A stretch of 36,202 nucleotides of DNA from a bacterium BMS3Abin06 (GTDB lineage Bacteria; Nitrospirota; Thermodesulfovibrionia; UBA6902). Positions 6,824-15,331 of the stretch are shown here, piece after piece (position 1 is the first letter of the stretch; each line of letters begins with the position of its first letter). The notes beneath the pieces are model-generated. The model worked only from the letters and a program-made list of their open reading frames with translations. It had not been told where the DNA came from and did no database searches. Made by a program: the position numbers and the translations under genes. Location: positions 1-36,202 of the forward strand of contig BDSY01000050.1 in assembly GCA_002897895.1 (NCBI GenBank), read 5' to 3'.

Positions 6824-7746
6824 TTTCTTTCTTTTATCTGCTGTTGCTTATAATCTGATTGACTTGCTGATAATTGCTTAAAACGGTCAGCACTCATTCT
6901 TTGCACCACATTTTCCGCTGCATCAGCAGCAGAACCATATCGATCCGGGAATAAAGTTCTATAATTAATGTTCATCTTATCTAATATAATCATTAATTCA
7001 TTTCGTAATTTCAGGTCACCCGGAATGATGACTTTTGTTAGAACAGGCTCACTCCATAAATCATGAGAAATTTCGCGTGCAATCCGACCAAGCCAGACTT
7101 GGAACGATCTATGTACATGTTTCGTGAATAATCCTTGTTGATAAACTATTCTTCTATTATCACCATCAAAATTAGTTACTACTTCCATCTTAGGCACTTT
7201 AGTATGTAAGATGGAGTCACTCATTTTCTTTTTAAGATTAGGCCATATGTTTCTATCAATATTGAAGTTGATTTCCTTAAGCATTGTCAGGTTCAAGACC
7301 CATAATGCCCTGTCACGTGCAATATTATTATCGATGACAGCATCTTCACAAATCGCAAAGAATAAACCTACATATGGAGAGCGTGTCCAATCTAGTAGCG
7401 GAGTGGGCAATCCATGGTGTTGACCTAATTGCCATAAATCTATCTTATCAATACGATCTTCAGGAATGTCTTGGTTTCTTTTAATATTTTCTCTATACGT
7501 TCCTAACAATCTTTTTTCAACAATAGTTCTTAAATCATCAGACCCTTTATAGTCATGATTAAATTCTTTCTCCTTTTTCTCAAGGTATCTGCTGATAGTC
7601 GGTTCTAATTCCCAGCTTTCCTCTCTTTGTCCTCGAAATGCTAAGTCATACCCTGGTTTAATTAAATTCGATGATATATAAGACAGTATTTCATTGGAAG
7701 ATGTGAGCTGCTTTGTTTGAACAGTATCTATCTTATATTCTTTCAT
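6802..7746 (-). CDS. FRG domain-containing protein
   Basis: This 314-residue cytosolic protein has no signal peptide. The FRG domain is recognisable by LAFRGQREESWELEPTISRYL (about residues 37-57), followed by GLPTPLLDWTRSPYVGLFFAI, the second conserved block of the family. The domain's biochemical activity is not firmly known; FRG proteins often sit in mobile or defence-associated regions, so a phage-defence or toxin role is possible but unproven. The C-terminal part (MINYRTLFPDRYGSAADAAE) resembles the usual family ending. Its stop lies inside attC-like site 3, so it is probably the gene of the outermost visible cassette. No clear attC or attI is seen upstream. Confidence 0.82.
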   Translation of the reverse strand: MKEYKIDTVQTKQLTSSNEILSYISSNLIKPGYDLAFRGQREESWELEPTISRYLEKKEKEFNHDYKGSDDLRTIVEKRLLGTYRENIKRNQDIPEDRIDKIDLWQLGQHHGLPTPLLDWTRSPYVGLFFAICEDAVIDNNIARDRALWVLNLTMLKEINFNIDRNIWPNLKKKMSDSILHTKVPKMEVVTNFDGDNRRIVYQQGLFTKHVHRSFQVWLGRIAREISHDLWSEPVLTKVIIPGDLKLRNELMIILDKMNINYRTLFPDRYGSAADAAENVVQRMSADRFKQLSASQSDYKQQQIKERKSNNRVQ

Positions 7747-8036
7747 TTTATTTTTATGAATCTATCATGAGAAAAATAGTTCTTCTCGAGTTTCAGGAGT
7801 ATCTGCATGCCAAGAGCCTCGTTAACGAAAAGTATATCCGATTTTATGCCCATTGGGCAAGAAAATTTTTTGTTTTGGGTCTGCAATAAATTTATTGCTA
7901 AGCGTGTTCTTACTCAATTAAAAGCAGAACAGCTTATCTCCCCCTCAGTCCCCCTTAACCCAAGGGGGATGCTTTAAAGCAAAGTGGATTTACCAATAAA
8001 TTTGTCGTGCACCTTTTTCCCGAATAGAAACAATTA
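7747..8036. other. Intergenic region with palindromes, end of the cassette array
   Basis: No gene is supported here. It contains a perfect 16-bp palindrome GCAATAAATTTATTGC (7883-7898), a hairpin CCCCCTT/AAGGGGG (7950-7956, 7962-7968) of the type found in dispersed repeats, and the palindrome GCTTTAAAGC (7971-7980). The promoter of the FRG gene should lie in the left part, but I cannot point to convincing -35 and -10 boxes. This is also where an attI or a further attC would be expected; neither is evident. Confidence 0.45.
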
Positions 8037-8072
8037 GCGCCGGGAAGGGAATTTTTATTCCCTTCCCGGCGC
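8037..8072 (-). terminator. Very strong stem-loop after the BON-domain gene
   Basis: The arms are a perfect 16-bp inverted repeat (8037-8052 and 8057-8072) around a TTTT loop, GC-rich at the base. It lies about 30 nt beyond the stop of the BON-domain gene. No long T-run follows on the minus strand, so it may work as an RNA-stabilising or Rho-aided end rather than a classical terminator. Confidence 0.6.
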
Positions 8073-8103
8073 AGGCGGGGGACAGGCTAAGATACTTTAC
8101 CTG

Positions 8104-9627
8104 CTAATACAGCCCGTATGGGTAGTAGTCGAATTCGTAGTAATAATAAGGGGTGTTGGGAATCGGCCCCTTTATATACCACTGGTCCCAGGGGTAGTCA
8201 TAGCCTTTTACCGTCAGCAGATTATCCACTTTACGGATGCCTTCGGTAAGTAATGCAACACGGCCGGCTTCTCTGCGCTCTGACCATGTATCGACATCTC
8301 CCGTGAGCGTAACCACGCCGTTGTAGACATTTACATTAATCCGGTCACGCACAGGAGATGTGGTCCAGTTCCACTCTAAACGGTTTTTTATAGTACTGAC
8401 CAGTTCCGTATCTTTCTTCCAGCTGCTGCGTTGTACCGTGATACTGTTAATAACCTCTTTGACTCCCTTGATACGGGATGCAATATCAGCGGCGTGAAAC
8501 TTTTCGTACCATGTATTTACTTTCCCTGAGAGCGTGACAATTCCGTCATTGACCGCTGTATTAATATCAAAGCCCTCCATGACAGCATCCGTGTTCAGGT
8601 TGAAATTAATGTCATCCTGAATTGCCCAGTCTTCACGCTTGTCTACACGCGCAAACAGGTTGTCTATTACCCAGCCCACACCTACAACATCACGGGCGTC
8701 CTGTTCGGCGATGCGCTTCTGGTAATGGTTGAAGACAGAGCCGTTAAGGGTTACAAGGCCGTATGATACTTTGATGGTTATATTTGATGCATCTATGCGT
8801 GTATCCTCGTCTAACTCGGCACGCACAGCCTTTTTCAGGGCATCATCCGACGGCCATATTTTTTTGTTGCGGACGCCCCGGTTTTCCCACCATTCAACCT
8901 TTAGCCTGTTTTCCACGTTTCTGACGTAAGATACCAGGTAAGCGTCACTGCCTGCCCTCTCTTTTTCATAGGCATTGCCCACCGACCCTGTCAGGGTAAC
9001 CACACCGTTTTTGACGGAGACGATAATCGGCAGCCCGCTTAAGTATACGTCGCGCTGGAGGGCGGCTACAACATCGTTTTTCATCTCCTGGTCGCTGCGT
9101 TTGGCTCTCCATTTTATCTTGATGTTGTTTTCCACTTCCTTTACGCCCCGGACCTCACCGGCAAGGAGCCCGGCCTCTTCTTTCTCGGAATAGGTGGCAA
9201 CCGAACCCGAGAGAGTGACCTTGCCGTTCACGGAATTTACCGTGATTCCCTGTGATTCAATAACCGCGCTGTCAAGGATGCGGCGTTGTACCGCATTGCT
9301 GATGTCGGTATCCGAACGCCACACCGGCATTACCTTGATTTCGTTTATCACTCCCAGAACACCCTTTATCTTTTTTGCTTCAGTGTCTGCGTAGTTCCCG
9401 GCTGCCAGGTTGTTGACACTGCCTGAGAGCGTAACAATCCCTTTCCTGGTTTTTACGGTAATTTCGGAAGCATCCACGCGTGCATCCTGGCGAAGGGCGT
9501 CCTTCACCCAGTAGGTGATGTCGTCATCCGCCACTTTGGCGGCGGCAAATACCGGTGCGGCAATAATTACGCTCAGCAGGAGCGCAAAAAGAACCGGGAA
9601 TTTGCTGATACTTGTCTGCTTTTTCAT
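8104..9627 (-). CDS. Exported protein with six BON domains
   Basis: This protein of about 507 residues starts with a signal peptide (MKKQTSISKFPVLFALLLSVIIAAPVFAAA) followed by six successive BON modules of roughly 75 residues. Each has the pattern ITV-nG-VTLSGSV...A...GV..V.N. (for example GIVTLSGSVNN, GKVTLSGSVAT, GVVTLTGSVGN, GLVTLNGSVFN, GIVTLSGKVNT, GVVTLTGDVDT). BON domains bind phospholipid or support periplasmic envelope integrity, as in OsmY. Six copies exceed the one to three usually seen. The C-terminus is Tyr-rich (YYYYEFDYYPYGLY). I start it at the ATG at 9627, which has AAGGAG 6 nt ahead; an ATG 15 nt upstream lacks one. It probably buffers osmotic or envelope stress. Confidence 0.88.
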   Translation of the reverse strand: MKKQTSISKFPVLFALLLSVIIAAPVFAAAKVADDDITYWVKDALRQDARVDASEITVKTRKGIVTLSGSVNNLAAGNYADTEAKKIKGVLGVINEIKVMPVWRSDTDISNAVQRRILDSAVIESQGITVNSVNGKVTLSGSVATYSEKEEAGLLAGEVRGVKEVENNIKIKWRAKRSDQEMKNDVVAALQRDVYLSGLPIIVSVKNGVVTLTGSVGNAYEKERAGSDAYLVSYVRNVENRLKVEWWENRGVRNKKIWPSDDALKKAVRAELDEDTRIDASNITIKVSYGLVTLNGSVFNHYQKRIAEQDARDVVGVGWVIDNLFARVDKREDWAIQDDINFNLNTDAVMEGFDINTAVNDGIVTLSGKVNTWYEKFHAADIASRIKGVKEVINSITVQRSSWKKDTELVSTIKNRLEWNWTTSPVRDRINVNVYNGVVTLTGDVDTWSERREAGRVALLTEGIRKVDNLLTVKGYDYPWDQWYIKGPIPNTPYYYYEFDYYPYGLY

Positions 9628-9795
9628 ACTGTCTCCTTTCATCTTGTATTAGTAATTGTACTATTACAAAAAATACACCCATATTACGCCCGGTTCTGCT
9701 ACTTTAGTTACACAAGGTAAAAATTTATCAAAAAAGCGATTTAAGAGGCGGGTGTATTTAAGGATACGGTCTTTTCTGGATGCCTGACCTGAAAG

Positions 9796-10911
9796 TCAGA
9801 GTGTCCGTTTAAAGGTCACTATTGACGATGTCAGCATTATGAGAGTAAAAACCAGCAGAAATCCTATGTCGCCTGAAATATCGGCAAGGCCCGCGCGTTT
9901 AAACAACACTGCCTTTAATGCATTGACTGCATAGGCTTCGGGGTTGATCTTTGCAAAGGCCTTAAGCCAGCCGGGGAAGCTTGCAACCGGATATACCGCA
10001 CCACTCGGGAAGAAGAGTATAACATTCAGAAACCCGCTTAATATCCCGACAATCCTCGGATGATTTATCCTGCCCATAATAAGAAACATCATGCTCAGGA
10101 GTCCGAGTGTTGTGAGGTTTATTACAATTAAAACAGAGATATATTGTTCAATCCCCCTCGAAAAAGGAATGCCGGTTATCAACATGCTCAGGACCAATAT
10201 CAGGACAGCGATAACGGTTGTTATTAAAAGACCGCTGATAATAAGCCCTGATACTATATCCGATTTTGAAAGGGGCGTCAGCAGATAGCTCTCATCAATG
10301 CCGAGGAACCTGTCCATAACAAGATTAAAGGCGCCTGTTGTCAGGGTTCCGAGAAATATAGCCATAATAACAACCCCGGGAACAAGGGACTGGTAGTAAT
10401 CGACCTTGCTGTAGAGGTTTATTTCTCTCATATGAACCCTGTCATATCTTTCTCTGACAGAGACATAGTCTGTTCCGAGAAACCTGAAGGCGCTCCCCAC
10501 GGAGTTCCGTATGGCCCCGGAAGATATGCCGTCCGTGTTGTCGAGAAAAAGGCCCGCTTCAGGCCCGCTCTTTAATACTACACGTTTGCTGAAATCAGGG
10601 GGTATGATAAGAGCTGCCTTGTATTTCCCGTTTTTTACCCCCTCAACAGCGACTTTCCTGTCATTGATATTAAAGATAGTGAATGTGTCGGGCCCTGCCT
10701 CTATAGCCCTCAGATTTTCAATCACCCGCTTCGCATAAGGCCCGCTATCAAGATTGACAACAGCCATGGGCAGGGCCTTCAGCTTGCCCTGAAATGAATT
10801 GCCGATGATTACAAGATAGACTATGGGCATGAGAACGCTCATGGCGATCACAAGAGGGTTCCTCCTGAATTTTTTCAGATCCCTTTCTATAACCGCCAGC
10901 AGTTTTGTCAT
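9796..10911 (-). CDS. ABC-2 type transporter permease
   Basis: This 371-residue inner-membrane permease has one N-terminal membrane segment (NPLVIAMSVLMPIVYLVIIG), a large periplasmic domain of about 150 residues (to LYSKVDYYQSLVPGVV), then five membrane segments, as in the YhhJ/YbhR-type ABC-2 permeases. It contains the family pattern GTLTTGAFNLVMDRFLGIDESYLLTPLSKSDIV. It is the last gene of an operon after the adaptor and ATPase, 12 nt behind the ATPase stop. Together they would export a hydrophobic compound or lipid across the envelope; the substrate cannot be read from sequence. No second permease is present, so it presumably works as a homodimer. Confidence 0.9.
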   Translation of the reverse strand: MTKLLAVIERDLKKFRRNPLVIAMSVLMPIVYLVIIGNSFQGKLKALPMAVVNLDSGPYAKRVIENLRAIEAGPDTFTIFNINDRKVAVEGVKNGKYKAALIIPPDFSKRVVLKSGPEAGLFLDNTDGISSGAIRNSVGSAFRFLGTDYVSVRERYDRVHMREINLYSKVDYYQSLVPGVVIMAIFLGTLTTGAFNLVMDRFLGIDESYLLTPLSKSDIVSGLIISGLLITTVIAVLILVLSMLITGIPFSRGIEQYISVLIVINLTTLGLLSMMFLIMGRINHPRIVGILSGFLNVILFFPSGAVYPVASFPGWLKAFAKINPEAYAVNALKAVLFKRAGLADISGDIGFLLVFTLIMLTSSIVTFKRTL

Positions 10912-10923
10912 GTCATCAACTAC

Positions 10924-11934
10924 TCATCTGCCCCATTTCTGAGGCACACCGGCTCCCACAAGAAAGCTCACTTTTTTTACTTCCTCCCGTATGGATTTGC
11001 CTGTATAGTGAATAAAGACATCTTCAAGAGACTGCTCCTGGATTGTCGCTGACATGACCTTTCCGCCCGCCTCTCCGACCTTCTCTATAAGTACGGGAAG
11101 ATTTTGCGCGCCGCTGTCAACATAAACCCTGACAGCATTGTCCTGAACATCAAGTTTATGGACAAAAGGCAAGTCTTCTATCTTCCCGGCAATGCCGCTT
11201 GAGATATCCGGTATGGTCAATGAGACAATATCATTTCCCGGGATACGGGCCTTAAGGTCTTCAGGGCTTCCAAGGGCAATGACCTTTCCTGAATCTATTA
11301 TCGCAACCCTGTCGCAGAGCAGATCCGCTTCCTCCATATAGTGTGTTGTGAGAAATACGGTCATTGAATCCCTTTTTCTGAACTTTCCGATAATTTCCCA
11401 GATAAGGTGCCTGCTCTGCGGGTCAAGGCCGATAGTCGGTTCATCGAGAAAAAGGATCTCCGGCCTGTGCACCAGGACCCGCGCAATCTCAAGCCTTCTC
11501 CTCATGCCTCCCGAATACGCGGCAACAAGCTCATCGGCCCGCGCTGCGAGCCCGACTGTATCAAGCAGCTGCTTTATCCTCTCCTGTCTTTCCTTGCGGG
11601 GAATTCCGTAGAATTTTCCGTAAATATTCATGTTTTCATATCCGGTGAGATCAAGGTCACTCGTCATTGCCTGGGGGACTACACCTATTCTGTGCCGCAC
11701 AGTATCCGGTTCCTTTGCAACATTACAACCTGCAACGATTGCGCCTCCGCTGTCAGGTTTAAGAAGGGTGGTAAGCATCCTGATAAGGGTTGTCTTGCCT
11801 GCCCCGTTAGGGCCAAGGAAGCCGAAGAATTCTCCGTCAATCACATCAAAGCTGACCGCATCAACCGCAATAGTCCGGCCCAACTTTTTTGTTATTTCCA
11901 AAACCTCAATTGCCTTGTCATGCCGGTTTTTCAT
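10924..11934 (-). CDS. ABC transporter ATP-binding protein
   Basis: This 336-residue ATPase is of the DrrA/YbhF type. Walker A is GPNGAGKTT at 41-49, the Q-loop is VVPQA, the signature is YSGGMRRRLEIA near 140, and Walker B is ILFLDEPTIGLDP at 160-172. The switch His is in LTTHYMEEAD. A C-terminal extension of about 100 residues (EDLKARIPGNDIVSLTI to LEDVFIHYTGKSIREE) is typical of drug and polysaccharide exporters of this group. Its start overlaps the adaptor stop by 4 nt (ATGA) and the permease follows 12 nt downstream, so the three are translated as one unit. It powers the export complex. Confidence 0.94.
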   Translation of the reverse strand: MKNRHDKAIEVLEITKKLGRTIAVDAVSFDVIDGEFFGFLGPNGAGKTTLIRMLTTLLKPDSGGAIVAGCNVAKEPDTVRHRIGVVPQAMTSDLDLTGYENMNIYGKFYGIPRKERQERIKQLLDTVGLAARADELVAAYSGGMRRRLEIARVLVHRPEILFLDEPTIGLDPQSRHLIWEIIGKFRKRDSMTVFLTTHYMEEADLLCDRVAIIDSGKVIALGSPEDLKARIPGNDIVSLTIPDISSGIAGKIEDLPFVHKLDVQDNAVRVYVDSGAQNLPVLIEKVGEAGGKVMSATIQEQSLEDVFIHYTGKSIREEVKKVSFLVGAGVPQKWGR

Positions 11935-12980
11935 TTCTGCAAGCCCTCTCCCGGTATCTCTACGTCTACAGTCATACCCGGTTTTAATATCCCCTCCGGA
12001 TTAGCAAGCTTTATTTTGACCCTGAAGGTCCTGATATCCTGTCTGCCGCGGACTACATCTCTCTGTGTTGCAAATTCCGCCTCTCTTCCTATGTCCGAGA
12101 CCCTGCCGTAAAACTCTTTTCCGGGGACCCCTTCCGCCGTGATAACGGCCCTGCTGTTGAGAGCGACAGCGCCTATGCGTGTCTCTTCGATATCCGTCCT
12201 GACATAAAGATTCTCCATATCGACTATTGTCAGAACCGTCACCCCCGGGACTACTGTTTCACCTTCTTCCAATGCCCTGAACACGACTGTCCCTGAGATC
12301 GGGGTTGTGATTACCGTATCATCAAGTCTTGCCTGGTGATACGACAGGTTTGCTTCTGCCTCCTGAAGCGCCCCCTTTGCAGCGTCAATCCGGCTGGCCG
12401 ACAGGTTGATTCCTGCTTCGGCAGATGCTTTTTTCGCCCGGGCGGATGCAAGTTTTGCCTGTGAAGACTTATATTCAGCAGCATATGCATTATAAGCGGC
12501 AGCGGATCTGTCATAGGACTCCTTTGAAATCAATTCCTGCCCATACAGGTAGTTTGCCCTTTGCATCTCTTTCCGCGCCTCTTCCATAAGAACCCTGCTT
12601 CTCTCGAGATCAGCGGCAGCATTAATTATTCCGGCCTCAGCGTCTTGAATCCCTGCCCTTGAATTTTCGAGTGATGCCTCTGAAACCCTGACCTCCGCCT
12701 TTGCCCTCTCAATGCCTGCCTTTGCCTGTTCTACTAATGACATAAGGTCCACGCTTTCCAGTCTTACAACTGTCCGGCCTTTTTCTACCCTGTCTCCCTC
12801 GCCGCAGAATATTTTCGCAATTCTTCCCGGTACTCTCGTAGAAATATTTACCTCCATGCCTTCAACAATTCCCGATGTCCGGATGGAAACTTCTTTCTTC
12901 TCTCCTCCCGGGCGTAAGATATAAAATGCAGTAAAAGCCAGTAAAATGATAACAACGGAGATTATTGTTTTTTTTCTCAT
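11931..12980 (-). CDS. HlyD/EmrA-family periplasmic adaptor
   Basis: This 349-residue membrane-fusion protein has an N-terminal signal anchor (TIISVVIILLAFTAFYIL), then a biotinyl-lipoyl half (GIVEGMEVNISTRVPGRIAKIFCGEGDRVEKGRTVVRLE). A long Ala/Glu-rich coiled-coil hairpin spans about residues 75-215, followed by the second lipoyl half (DTVITTPISGTVVFRALEEGETVVPGVTVLTIVD) and a beta-barrel end. It bridges the inner-membrane ABC pair to the outer envelope, as YbhG does. AGGA is 7 nt ahead of the ATG. It lies 40 nt behind the methyltransferase-like gene, probably in the same transcript. No outer-membrane TolC-type gene is seen nearby. Confidence 0.92.
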   Translation of the reverse strand: MRKKTIISVVIILLAFTAFYILRPGGEKKEVSIRTSGIVEGMEVNISTRVPGRIAKIFCGEGDRVEKGRTVVRLESVDLMSLVEQAKAGIERAKAEVRVSEASLENSRAGIQDAEAGIINAAADLERSRVLMEEARKEMQRANYLYGQELISKESYDRSAAAYNAYAAEYKSSQAKLASARAKKASAEAGINLSASRIDAAKGALQEAEANLSYHQARLDDTVITTPISGTVVFRALEEGETVVPGVTVLTIVDMENLYVRTDIEETRIGAVALNSRAVITAEGVPGKEFYGRVSDIGREAEFATQRDVVRGRQDIRTFRVKIKLANPEGILKPGMTVDVEIPGEGLQK

Positions 12981-13020
12981 ATATTAATCCTGACTTTCTG
13001 AATATCCCGGTTTGTACATC

Positions 13021-13632
13021 TCAGTAGAGTTTGAAAAAAGCAGGAAGGTAACTGTACTCATGAAGCGCTTCTATAAACTCGATGATTCCCAGCATCCATA
13101 CAAACCAGAGTGAATCAATCAATCTTTTTCTGAATATTCTTGGTTTAATTTTATATTCTTCAGGCTCCTCAAATAATGAAAAGGATGGGACGAATTTAGG
13201 AATTTTTTTGCAATAATTTTCAAAATCCCCGCTGTGAACAGATGCCAGCCGGTCTTCCTCCCTGCTGATCACATAAGGATAATATAATGCGAAAGCAATC
13301 GCTATGACGGCAGGGATAACAAATGTTTCAGTAGCAAGGCCGATCCCGACTGAACCTAACAGGCTGAAGAAGTACAAAGGGTTTCTGCACATTGAATAAG
13401 GCCCTGTTGTAATCAGCTTTTTTACTTTATATCCCGAGATATAAACTGAGCACCATAACCGGCCTACAGTTGCAATACCTACCAGTACCGTTCCAATGGA
13501 AAATAAGGCCTCCCCGACAAGTCCCGAGCCTTCCCACCAGCTGGTTGTTGATATAATTACAGCGCCAAGCACGGCCATAAAGAACTGAGATATTACTATG
13601 CGGTGCTTTACCAGATATTTTTCATTTGACAT
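13021..13632 (-). CDS. Isoprenylcysteine carboxyl methyltransferase-like membrane protein
   Basis: This 203-residue integral membrane protein has about four membrane segments. The diagnostic block is KKLITTGPYSMCRNPLYFFSLLGSVGIGL, followed by ISREEDRLASVHSGDFENYCKKIPKFVPSF, which matches the ICMT/PEMT-like family (SAM-binding GPY..RHP..F, and EE..L....G..Y..Y). Here the family His is replaced by Asn in CRNPLY, a known variant. Bacterial members methylate lipids or unknown small targets; none is assigned here. The start has GGAG 8 nt ahead. It heads the operon with the adaptor and ABC genes, which suggests the exported substrate may be a modified lipid (inference). Confidence 0.85.
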   Translation of the reverse strand: MSNEKYLVKHRIVISQFFMAVLGAVIISTTSWWEGSGLVGEALFSIGTVLVGIATVGRLWCSVYISGYKVKKLITTGPYSMCRNPLYFFSLLGSVGIGLATETFVIPAVIAIAFALYYPYVISREEDRLASVHSGDFENYCKKIPKFVPSFSLFEEPEEYKIKPRIFRKRLIDSLWFVWMLGIIEFIEALHEYSYLPAFFKLY

Positions 13633-13760
13633 TAATTGTTCTCCACTCCCGTTAGATTTTTTACTGACTATTTTAAATCCTGATTGCCATTAATGTACAG
13701 CAGGCAGGGAAACAAAACTTTATTAAAGTTAGAAGGAAGGTTCTGAACAACCTGAGTGCA

Positions 13761-15200
13761 TTAAAGATAAGGTGAAAAGAGCCGGGCAATACCATCGCGC
13801 AATTTAATGGGAAGCCCACGGCTGTTTACATCCTCTAATGTTACCTCTTGTGCCCCCTGAAGTTTTGTATGTATGCAGGCTTCAAGCCGTGCAGCCAGCT
13901 CCTGATCATAACATTCCACATTGAACTCGAAATCCAGCAGGAAGCTTCTCGGGTCCATATTTGCAGAGCCGAATAATGTCCAGGCGCTGTCCACAAGCAT
14001 AAGTTTTGTGTGATCAAAGGGAGGCGGTGTATGCCGGATGCGGCATCCATATTCCAGTACCTGCCGGTACAGGTCTGTGGATGCCCACTTGACTATCGGC
14101 AGATTGTTCACGGAAGGGAGAATTATTTCCACGTTCACTCCGCGCATTGCCGCAAGGTTGAGGGATATGATGAGAGCGGAATCCGGGAGAAAATATGGGG
14201 TTACGATTTGCACGGATGATTTTGCGCACGCAAGCGCTCCATGGACCGTCCAGAGAACTTTTTCAAAATCCTCATCAGGACCGTCCGGGATGCCGCGTGC
14301 CATTACAGCGCCTTTCGGCTCCAGGACAGGGAACCATCTTTCGTCCTGCAGGGGCTCCCCGGTACAAAATACCCAGTCTTCGGCAAATGCCTTCTGCAAG
14401 TGATCGACAACAGGCCCTTCAATAAGAAAATGCATATCCTGCAGTGGATTGCGGGGTTGTTCATTCAGAAGAAGTCCCTCCCTGATATTCATGCCCCCGG
14501 TAAAGCCGGTCTTCCCGTCCGTTACGAGGATTTTACGGTGGTTTCTCAGGTTTACAAAAGGCATCCTCCATGGGAGAAATGTCGGAAGAAAGCGTGCGGC
14601 GGTAATGCCTGCCCGGTTTAGTTTACGGGTTACGGAAGGCAGGGAATAACGGGCCCCCATGTCGTCAATAAGCACGCGTACTTCTACCCTTCGGTCAACT
14701 GCGCGGGCAAGTGCATTAATGAACAACATTCCCGCTCTGTCGTTATCGAAGATATAGGTTGACAGGGCAACAGAGTGTTCCGCTTCATCAATAGCCTTAA
14801 TCATGGCCGGGAAGGCTTCATCGCCATTAATGAGAGCGGTTATCCGGTTCCCGTGTAAAAGCGGCATTGATACAATCTTCTCTACCAGTCCGGACAGGGC
14901 CGCAAATTGATCCTGCAGGGCATCTTTATTCTTATGATAATGATAAGGAGTATTCGCAGAACTTCTGTATCGGGTCTGTGTGCTGCGCAAGGCCCTGGCA
15001 CGCCGCCTGATGCGGTTAATGCCCAGAATGACATAGAGAACAGCTCCGAGTACAGGGACAAGCCAGATGAGACCCACCCATGCAACTGCGGAACGGGTTT
15101 CCCGCTTATGCAAAATAGCGTGTCCCGAAGCCAGGAGATTCGTCAACAGGGTAATGCCCCCGACTATATGAGGCCAGATTTCATAGAAAAATCCCGACAT
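13761..15200 (-). CDS. cls: Cardiolipin synthase (phospholipase D family)
   Basis: This 479-residue protein matches the usual length of bacterial cardiolipin synthases. Two N-terminal membrane segments and the PLDc_N motif (AVAWVGLIWLVPVLGAVLYVILGINRIRRRAR, about 38-69) anchor it to the inner membrane. Two HKD catalytic motifs are complete: HRKILVTD at 221-228, followed by GFTGGMNI, and HTKLMLVD at 397-404, followed by FGSANMD. It joins two phosphatidylglycerol molecules to make cardiolipin and glycerol. No strong ribosome binding site is visible before the ATG. It stands alone between the methyltransferase-like gene and the cytochrome gene, in a neighbourhood of envelope-lipid functions. Confidence 0.92.
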   Translation of the reverse strand: MSGFFYEIWPHIVGGITLLTNLLASGHAILHKRETRSAVAWVGLIWLVPVLGAVLYVILGINRIRRRARALRSTQTRYRSSANTPYHYHKNKDALQDQFAALSGLVEKIVSMPLLHGNRITALINGDEAFPAMIKAIDEAEHSVALSTYIFDNDRAGMLFINALARAVDRRVEVRVLIDDMGARYSLPSVTRKLNRAGITAARFLPTFLPWRMPFVNLRNHRKILVTDGKTGFTGGMNIREGLLLNEQPRNPLQDMHFLIEGPVVDHLQKAFAEDWVFCTGEPLQDERWFPVLEPKGAVMARGIPDGPDEDFEKVLWTVHGALACAKSSVQIVTPYFLPDSALIISLNLAAMRGVNVEIILPSVNNLPIVKWASTDLYRQVLEYGCRIRHTPPPFDHTKLMLVDSAWTLFGSANMDPRSFLLDFEFNVECYDQELAARLEACIHTKLQGAQEVTLEDVNSRGLPIKLRDGIARLFSPYL

Positions 15201-15331
15201 AGATAGTGAATAAGTTTAGCAGTATTCCTGAAAGGATTCTACAACTATTTTCAAACGTGACGCAGCTGAAGGAATTTCAGAGGCAGGCCCTTTGGCAATC
15301 AGGGGAAAAAGAGCGGCAAACCGGTTCTCGG

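Noticed and set aside
7747-7900. attI site or a fourth attC upstream of the FRG gene
   Set aside because: No pair of arms with the GCATTCA/TGATGC pattern and no convincing cores could be found.
11407-12111. Plus-strand frame of 234 residues
   Set aside because: Antisense to the ABC ATPase and adaptor genes, whose motifs are intact; its own translation has no recognisable features.
14038-14621. Plus-strand frames opposite the cardiolipin synthase gene
   Set aside because: Antisense shadows of the catalytic region of a conserved enzyme.
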